Below are positions 59,117-64,000 of a DNA stretch of 64,000 nt, in pieces; the stretch's first letter is position 1, and each line of letters starts with the position of its first letter. The notes under the pieces are model-generated. The model ran no database searches. It was not told where the DNA came from and was given only the letters and a program-made list of their open reading frames with translations. The DNA is from an uncultured Bacteroidia bacterium (GTDB taxonomy: Bacteria > Bacteroidota > Bacteroidia > Bacteroidales > F082). Location: assembly GCA_902801625.1 (NCBI GenBank), contig CADCJI010000001.1, positions 1-64,000 of the forward strand, in the 5' to 3' direction. Both the position numbers and the translations under genes were made by a program.

Positions 59117-60181
59117 CTATATTTGCGTATGTACCAACGATTCAAAGGTTTGTGTGGGAGCGTTTTGGTCATGGAAGTCCCGCGAGGTGAGGTTTTCCTT
59201 TTTCAGGTTGACACCATGCAAGAAATCCTTGATAATGCAAAAACGCTCAAAGGGTTGTATCTCGTGCTTCTTATCCGGTTCGTCAAAGAAGCTGTCGTCA
59301 TCCATTAGCGTGTATTGGTTGGCTAATTCTTTTGGTTTTTTCTCTACGTAAGGTTCATACCCGGGAATGCCAAACTTCAGTCCGTCCATCTGCCAGAGGT
59401 TCCACGAAATGATATAGGCGGCACCTGGCATCACGGTTTTCTTTAGCTGGTTGAACTTCTTTTCGCCGTATTGCGCTATAAAGTGTTCGGCGAAAGTGAA
59501 GAACAGTGCTTCGCGCGCCAGCAACAGGTTGTCGCCCTGCCATTCAAATCCGTACGTGGCACGCAGGGCTACTTTGCCCCACACCAGCCATTCTTTGGAA
59601 TCTTTGGCGTTTTCGCTAACAATGCGAAGCTTACGGTCAAGCATACCGATACGATATTTCACGTTTGCATTATATTCTCCCGTGACGGCATCGTATCGGT
59701 TGGCAAGGTAAGGAGCTTCCCCACAGGTGATTTCAAGCCGAGTGTCAGCCACGTAATCTTTCCATGTCTTTCCTTCGGGGAATACGATATTTTCCTCGTT
59801 GTTAATCCACTTTTGCGGGTTGTCAGGGTCGGGCCTGTTGAAGAGTCCTTCAGTACGACCAAACCAAGCCTCATCGATGAGGTTGTTTTGTGCGTTGCAG
59901 ATCCAGGCAGGCGTAAATACCTCAGCTTTATCCTTAACTCTTAGTGTTTGCTCTTCTTTCGATTTGTCGGCTCGTGGACGAATCACCTTGCCTAATGGAC
60001 CGGTAATTTGCTCAACAGCAATCTCATTAAAAAACGAATAAGCCTCGCCATAATCCTTTGCATACATGTCAGTAGCCCAAATTATATTGCGTTTGGTGGT
60101 ATGGTCTTTCAGTAAAGTCTGCAGCACATCTGGCCAACCATAAAGGATATCATCTTCTAATATGTCAGAGGCATAATTCAT
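59117..60181 (-). CDS. Methyltransferase-like subunit paired with the helicase fusion
   Basis: 354 aa. KDKAEVFTPAWICN (about 88) resembles motif X and LEITCGEAPYLANRYD (about 149) the SAM-binding motif I of N6-adenine methylases. The usual NPPY is absent; SWNLWQMDGL is near its place. The downstream fusion protein contains NPPY but no clear motif I, so the methylase may be split between two chains (inference). Its ATG is 35 bases after the SIS-like pseudogene and has its own TATATTTG promoter. The stop is four bases from the fusion gene's start. Confidence 0.75.
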   Translation of the reverse strand: MNYASDILEDDILYGWPDVLQTLLKDHTTKRNIIWATDMYAKDYGEAYSFFNEIAVEQITGPLGKVIRPRADKSKEEQTLRVKDKAEVFTPAWICNAQNNLIDEAWFGRTEGLFNRPDPDNPQKWINNEENIVFPEGKTWKDYVADTRLEITCGEAPYLANRYDAVTGEYNANVKYRIGMLDRKLRIVSENAKDSKEWLVWGKVALRATYGFEWQGDNLLLAREALFFTFAEHFIAQYGEKKFNQLKKTVMPGAAYIISWNLWQMDGLKFGIPGYEPYVEKKPKELANQYTLMDDDSFFDEPDKKHEIQPFERFCIIKDFLHGVNLKKENLTSRDFHDQNAPTQTFESLVHTQI

Positions 60182-60199
60182 GGGTAATTATAGAGAGTG

Positions 60200-60207
60200 C
60201 AAATATA
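60200..60207 (-). promoter_or_regulatory. Promoter -7 box TATATTTG of the restriction-modification pair
   Basis: Matches TAnnTTTG on the minus strand, 18 bases before ATG 60181, and separates the R-M unit from the ADP-ribose operon. Confidence 0.6.
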
Positions 60208-60216
60208 CAAATTTTT

Positions 60217-61290
60217 TCACCATCTCAAGCCTCCCTTGGGGTACTGCTTTTTGATGTTACTATAGTTCTTCGGTGAGAATGGGTTGTTGCCGTGGTGGTT
60301 TTCGCAAAGATCGGCAATGAATGCGCTGACTTTGATATGCAAGTCAATGGCTGCCAATGGGTTATCGAGGTCGGTCTTAATAGTGATGATGGGAGCCTCG
60401 TTGGGAAGTACCTGCCAGTCGGCATTAGGTGTGGTTTTGCGGATGTTGGTGGCAATCTTTTCTTCTTCGGGGCTGACCAGGAGGATCACTGCAGCGTCGC
60501 TTTCCGAAAGGGTGTGGTTCTTTTTCTGGTGTCGCGTATGGTTGCTGGCGAAGATAAACCTGCCATGACAGAAGTTACGGTAGTCGGTCACCTGGGCCGA
60601 CACCATGCCGCTCTCGGCCAACACCGACTCAAGATAGTGGGCTGCAGGTTCACCATAGCCGCCATGCAGCACCAGGAAGTGTTGGATGGACGAAAGTGAG
60701 GTCAGGGGTTCATCTGAGTTGTTGAGTTCATACTGGTAACAATGGGTCGGATCGAGGTCGACCTTCAGCTGCTCACTGGCCGACTTCCCAGTGAAGGCTT
60801 TGTAGAACAGTGCATCTCAGTAGAACTGCTTTGTCACAGAGATGAAGCCTTCTTGGAAAGAGCCGTCATGGGGGTGTTTAAAGAGGAATACCTTGTCCTT
60901 GTCAAGTAGCTTCAGGAGGATGTTCTTCTCGCTGTCCACACTGGTGAAACCGCCGGTGTTCTGTGGGTTGACTGCCGCCATTCGCTTGGTCGCATCTTTG
61001 ATGTCAATGTTATTACCGCCATCCGACATCAACAGGCAACGGCAGCTTCGGAGCACCACGTCCGACATGGAACGCAGCATGAAAGGGGTGGTGCTTTTCC
61101 CGATGCCCACATATTGTTCATAGAGCATGCTGGCATAATGGCCCTGCATGCCCCCGTTGCCGACAAAGAGCATGGGCTTTCCGGGTTCGGCAAAGAGGAA
61201 ATCGTGTAGTTTGCTGACATCTTGGCTATCAGCTAGTTTGAGTGCTTCTTCAGTTCCTTTTAGGATTTCCGACATCAATGGTTTGCTCAT
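60217..61290 (-). pseudogene. SIS-domain-like sugar isomerase/binding protein interrupted by TGA
   Basis: The first 157 codons (MSKPLMSEILKGTEEALKLA onward) end at TGA 60819-60817 (KQFY-stop). The same frame then continues DALFYKAFTGKSASEQLKVD and stays open for 200 codons to 60217. FVGNGGMQGHYASMLYEQYV and LLMSDGGNNIDIKDAT resemble the sugar-phosphate-binding loops of SIS proteins, at moderate certainty. A single substitution from TCA or TGG would restore a 357-aa protein. It is last in the PARG-NADAR-PfkB-ART operon. Either a recent nonsense mutation, a sequencing error, or two polypeptides. Confidence 0.6.
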
Positions 61291-61420
61291 GGGATTATGG
61301 GTTTGGTTTTTTATTTATAGATTTCTTTTCAACCGTTTTCAACTTTGGAAGCGCTTTTTTCTTTCATTCTCCGGTTTTCCCCAACAATTGTTTATTCCGA
61401 AATATAAGATGCTTTGATAA
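61291..61420. other. Spacer between the ART-like and SIS-like genes
   Basis: 130 AT-rich bases, no coding frame, no TAnnTTTG box on the minus strand. Nothing recognisable. Confidence 0.4.
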
Positions 61421-61996
61421 TTATATCTTGACTTCTTTCTTGCTCCCCTCAACCAAAACGTACTTGGAGCCTTTCAGTTTCACCTCGATGTGCTCAACCT
61501 TCAGGATGTGTGCCTTATTGGCATCGAAGACAGCGCAATTCTTCAAGCCATCAGGTTTTGATTGTGCCTGTGGCCACACATTGCAGAACACGCCGATGCT
61601 GTCGATAAACGCCGCTGCGGCCTTTTCCGATTCCAAGCCTACCTTTTTGCTGTTGGTGAGCGTCATGCCGATCCATTTGCGAAATTCCTTTCCAAGTTGA
61701 GTCTTTTCCTGTGGGATGGCTTGGCCGAGTTGGGCTTCTGCACGTTTGACGATGGCTTCAGGAACGGGTTGGGCCGAGACCAGATGGTTGTCGTCGGTCA
61801 ATTCAGGGATCTCCACGGTGTAGAGATAATGGTCCTTCACGGGTGGAAGGTTGCGGGGCTGGGAATAATGCACCGCGCTCGCTTCTGACTCGGTCAGATA
61901 AACGCCGAAACCGAACTTGATGCCAGTGCCGTCGCCAGCTTTACTTAAATCGAACTTATTGAAAAGCTCCGGAGAACCGTGATAACAGGTAATCAT
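61421..61996 (-). CDS. ADP-ribosyltransferase-like protein
   Basis: 191 aa. The N-terminus MITCYHGSPELFNKFDLSKA followed by GIKFGFGVYLTESEASAVHY matches the ART fold, as in the polyvalent-protein ARTs. It shows the YHGS strand with the NAD-binding His, and the G-x-G-x-Y-x-T strand with the stacking Tyr. HYLYTVEIPE is a following strand. The third (Glu) motif cannot be fixed from sequence. A C-terminal strand-rich part ends in a lysine-rich tail. It starts 13 bases after the PfkB stop in the ADP-ribose operon, which strongly supports an NAD-linked role. Target unknown. Confidence 0.7.
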   Translation of the reverse strand: MITCYHGSPELFNKFDLSKAGDGTGIKFGFGVYLTESEASAVHYSQPRNLPPVKDHYLYTVEIPELTDDNHLVSAQPVPEAIVKRAEAQLGQAIPQEKTQLGKEFRKWIGMTLTNSKKVGLESEKAAAAFIDSIGVFCNVWPQAQSKPDGLKNCAVFDANKAHILKVEHIEVKLKGSKYVLVEGSKKEVKI

Positions 61997-62009
61997 ATTG
62001 TTGTGTTTA

Positions 62010-62939
62010 TTATTTTGCTTGAATCATCCCTTTGCTGCCCATGAAACTCACGCTGCGCGAGGCGGTTGCAGCAGCCTTCTCCAGTACTTTGCGAACGACT
62101 TGCTCCGTGAGTTGTGCGATGTTGAGTTTGTTTAGTCTACATAGCTCTGCGAGGAAAACCGACGAGGTCCAGTCGCCTGCGCCTTCCCAATCAACCACAT
62201 TGTTGTTAGGGATAGGAGCTATCCTCTGCCAACCCTGGCCTTGCAGGTTGAATTCCATACCTTCTTCACCTATGGTTCGGATGAAGAGTTTATCGGGATA
62301 GTTGGCCACAAACGAGGTGTCAAGGATGTTAGTGCCCGAGAACTTGATGACATCGCTGACTTCAACGCATTTGATGAACTTGTTCATCTCCTTGTTGCCT
62401 TCGGGCTCGTAATAGACCAGGACGCCTTGTCCCTTCAAGGCTTTAGCCAGTTCGCGAGGACCAGCGTCGGACACGTCGAAGAAATAGGCATCGGGCTTGA
62501 AATCGAGTGCGTCGACAAAGCCTTGCACTTCGTCCTTGCGCAGCTGCTTCCTTTTCGGGAAGCGGCTGTTGGGGGCGGTGGCACGGTGGCTCATGGTGTG
62601 TTGCCCGTTGGCGTCAAGCTTGTGGATGCAAGTCATCAAGGTAGTGCCACCCTCCTTGCTGTTTTTGACAAAGCGGGTGTTGGCACCATAGCGCTTCAGG
62701 TCAGCGGTGATCTTCAGGCCTTGTTCCGACTCATCGAAATGACCGATGGGATAGGTCTCCACACCCAGATAAGGCAGCATGCACATCACATTGCCGCAAG
62801 TATTGCCCACCTCTTCGATGAGCTTCTTGTCAACAAAAGGGTTGCGTTTTTTGGCGGTGTCGAATCCTTCTGGGTACTCCCGTTGGTAGATGATGTCTAA
62901 GGCAAAGTTGCCAGTGCCGAGAATGCGTTTTTTGGTCAT
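62010..62939 (-). CDS. PfkB/ribokinase family sugar kinase
   Basis: 309 aa. The N-terminal GTGNFALDIIYQREYPEG and EVGNTCGNVMCMLPYLG form the substrate side. The ATP/anion-hole motif is VVDWEGAGDWTSS with GAGD at 253-256 and catalytic Asp256. Members phosphorylate ribose, adenosine or other sugars and nucleosides. The start overlaps the NADAR stop (ATGA), and the ART-like gene follows after 13 bases. In this company ribose or an ADP-ribose breakdown product is a plausible substrate (inference). Confidence 0.85.
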   Translation of the reverse strand: MTKKRILGTGNFALDIIYQREYPEGFDTAKKRNPFVDKKLIEEVGNTCGNVMCMLPYLGVETYPIGHFDESEQGLKITADLKRYGANTRFVKNSKEGGTTLMTCIHKLDANGQHTMSHRATAPNSRFPKRKQLRKDEVQGFVDALDFKPDAYFFDVSDAGPRELAKALKGQGVLVYYEPEGNKEMNKFIKCVEVSDVIKFSGTNILDTSFVANYPDKLFIRTIGEEGMEFNLQGQGWQRIAPIPNNNVVDWEGAGDWTSSVFLAELCRLNKLNIAQLTEQVVRKVLEKAAATASRSVSFMGSKGMIQAK

Positions 62940-63529
62940 AATGTGAAGTTGAGTGTTGGTTTGTTCTTGAATTCAAAATGTCCGTTGTTGCGCAATTCCA
63001 TGAGCAGACGGCCCATGAGATTCGGTCCAACATATTCGTTGCCTTTGAGCACGACACCCCAGGTGTCGGCATCTTTGCCTTTCTTTCTTGAGGTTTCATC
63101 TTCCACAATATACTTGCCCTTGCTTCGCTCCAACTCTTTGCGGAAGGCCTCACTCTGTTCAAATTTTAGTGTCAGGCAATACTTCATGGCGTCAACCACC
63201 ATGCTCGGCCAATGGTCGTGAAACCATTCGGGATGGGCCTTGTAGAGGTGTTTTACATGCATCTTTATCCCCATGCCAGCTTTGGCTTCCATCATCTCTT
63301 TGAAGCCTTCGGTGGCATCGGGTCTCAGTTTCATGATGTGGAAGAGGCGTTCCGTGCAGTCGAAGGTGAAACCATTGACAACGATGGGGGTCTGATAGAA
63401 ATTGCCAAGGACACCCCATTCGTCTTTTGTTCCCCGAATACAAATTGTCTCGGCGGCAGGATACCGTTCGATGCTGTAATACTCGGGATAGTTGTCCCTA
63501 ATCATTTCGTGTAGTTTCATGGTCTTCAA
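62936..63529 (-). CDS. NADAR family protein (YbiA-like)
   Basis: 197 aa. The NADAR fold is recognisable: GVLGNFYQTPIVVNGFTFDC, TERLFHIMKL with the conserved Glu, KHLYKAHPEWFHDHW, MKYCLTLKFEQSEAFRKELE, ADTWGVVLKGNEYVGPNLMG, and GRLLMELR. Known members act on NAD-derived compounds: YbiA cleaves a riboflavin intermediate, others remove ADP-ribose from guanine in DNA. It is translationally coupled to the PfkB gene downstream and overlaps the TIGR02452 gene upstream by 32 bases (23 if ATG 63520 is used). Confidence 0.85.
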   Translation of the reverse strand: MKTMKLHEMIRDNYPEYYSIERYPAAETICIRGTKDEWGVLGNFYQTPIVVNGFTFDCTERLFHIMKLRPDATEGFKEMMEAKAGMGIKMHVKHLYKAHPEWFHDHWPSMVVDAMKYCLTLKFEQSEAFRKELERSKGKYIVEDETSRKKGKDADTWGVVLKGNEYVGPNLMGRLLMELRNNGHFEFKNKPTLNFTL

Positions 63530-64000
63530 GTAGGTACATATTGGACAAGGCGTTCATGAAAGCCCTGCGTTTTCGTTCTTCATCGATGTCGTTTTTGTAT
63601 TTGAACACTTCCTCGAAAGCGGCGAGGTTGCCGCTGCGGTCGTTGTGGTCGCTGAGGATGGCGAAGGTGATGAGGCGGTAACGGTCTTTGAACTCGTCTT
63701 CTTCCATCACCTGCTTGAAGAGTTCAGCCATCTCGCGCGGTGGGGTCTTGAAGGCACCGCAGCCAAAGGCACCCAGCACCAAGCTGTCGTGGCCCTTGAT
63801 CAGGCCTATGCGGAAGATGGTGCGAATCTTGTTGAGCGTGATGGTTTTGCCCTCTTCAGGGATGTGTCCGTCGGGAGTGAGGCGGATGGGGAACCTGCCG
63901 TTCATGTTGAGGGCGGCATTGGTGATGACGCCGATTTGGAAAGGCTCCTCCATCAGCGTATAGTCGGGGCCCGCTTCGCGGAAAACCGTGACTTGAGGTG
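63498..64000 (-). CDS. TIGR02452/DUF2263 family protein, PARG-like macrodomain (partial)
   Basis: The frame is open to the window edge, so the N-terminus is missing; an internal ATG at 63953 is not the real start because the preceding codons (PQVTVFREAGPDYTL) are family-like. ITNAALNMN and LVLGAFGCGAFKTPPREMAE are the hallmark blocks of this microbial poly(ADP-ribose) glycohydrolase-like family. The catalytic GGG..EE loop would be upstream of the visible part. The family releases ADP-ribose from ADP-ribosylated targets. At least the fifth gene of the operon, counting from the SIS end. Confidence 0.85.
   Translation of the reverse strand, partial: PQVTVFREAGPDYTLMEEPFQIGVITNAALNMNGRFPIRLTPDGHIPEEGKTITLNKIRTIFRIGLIKGHDSLVLGAFGCGAFKTPPREMAELFKQVMEEDEFKDRYRLITFAILSDHNDRSGNLAAFEEVFKYKNDIDEERKRRAFMNALSNMYLLEDHETTRND

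Noticed and set aside
60817-60819. Selenocysteine codon
   Set aside because: No redox motif at this place and no reason from the SIS family; a nonsense mutation or error is simpler.

Overview
The window reads as chromosomal DNA of an uncultured gut- or rumen-type member of the Bacteroidales. Evidence: many Bacteroidetes-type promoters with a TAnnTTTG -7 box; two secreted proteins and one gene remnant carrying a type IX secretion C-terminal signal; an S46 dipeptidyl-peptidase; a BspA-type leucine-rich-repeat protein; lineage proteins such as DUF4270, IPExxxVDY and the N-terminal-only starch synthase; and the acpP-fabF-rnc block. No tRNA, rRNA, CRISPR array or transposase was found.

Layout. 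0-0.6 kb: a frameshifted argF cut by the window edge. 0.8-7.1 kb: a DUF3109 gene, then a tightly overlapping minus-strand operon (LysM/degenerate transglycosylase, two SGNH hydrolases, one MBOAT acyltransferase) that looks like an envelope O-acetylation machine. 7.2-18.5 kb: MATE exporter, small unknowns, S46 peptidase, BspA-like protein, DUF937, an exported flavodoxin and a large T9SS cargo. 18.7-38.6 kb: mostly housekeeping (metG, polA, acpP, fabF, rnc, glnA, meaB, pheS) mixed with a GT39-like membrane glycosyltransferase, a DUF234-type ATPase, DUF4270 and cyclophilin genes. A broken MNT/HEPN toxin-antitoxin pair sits at 24 kb.

38.7-64 kb is accessory and almost entirely on the minus strand. 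A sigma-70 gene is followed by an unknown coiled-coil protein and by a decayed second sigma copy. Next come a solitary AAA ATPase bracketed by about 70-bp imperfect direct repeats and a DUF2971-like gene. The core of a defence island follows: AlbA_2 regulator, HNH nuclease, an unknown 845-aa protein and a 2135-aa DEAD helicase with DUF1998, in overlapping frames. The last two resemble a Druantia type III pair. Beside them is an unusual restriction-modification pair, a 354-aa methyltransferase-like subunit plus a 1316-aa helicase-Eco57I methylase fusion. The right end holds the most interesting operon: a PARG-like TIGR02452 protein, NADAR, a PfkB kinase, an ADP-ribosyltransferase-like protein and an SIS-like protein interrupted by a TGA. 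Together these look like an NAD/ADP-ribose writer-eraser-salvage system.

A second theme is the density of short inverted-repeat elements of at least seven sequence families in the spacers. Some lie inside reading frames (polA, the GT39 gene, the LysM gene) and keep those frames open. In one family the core is conserved while the flanking arms differ from copy to copy yet stay self-complementary.
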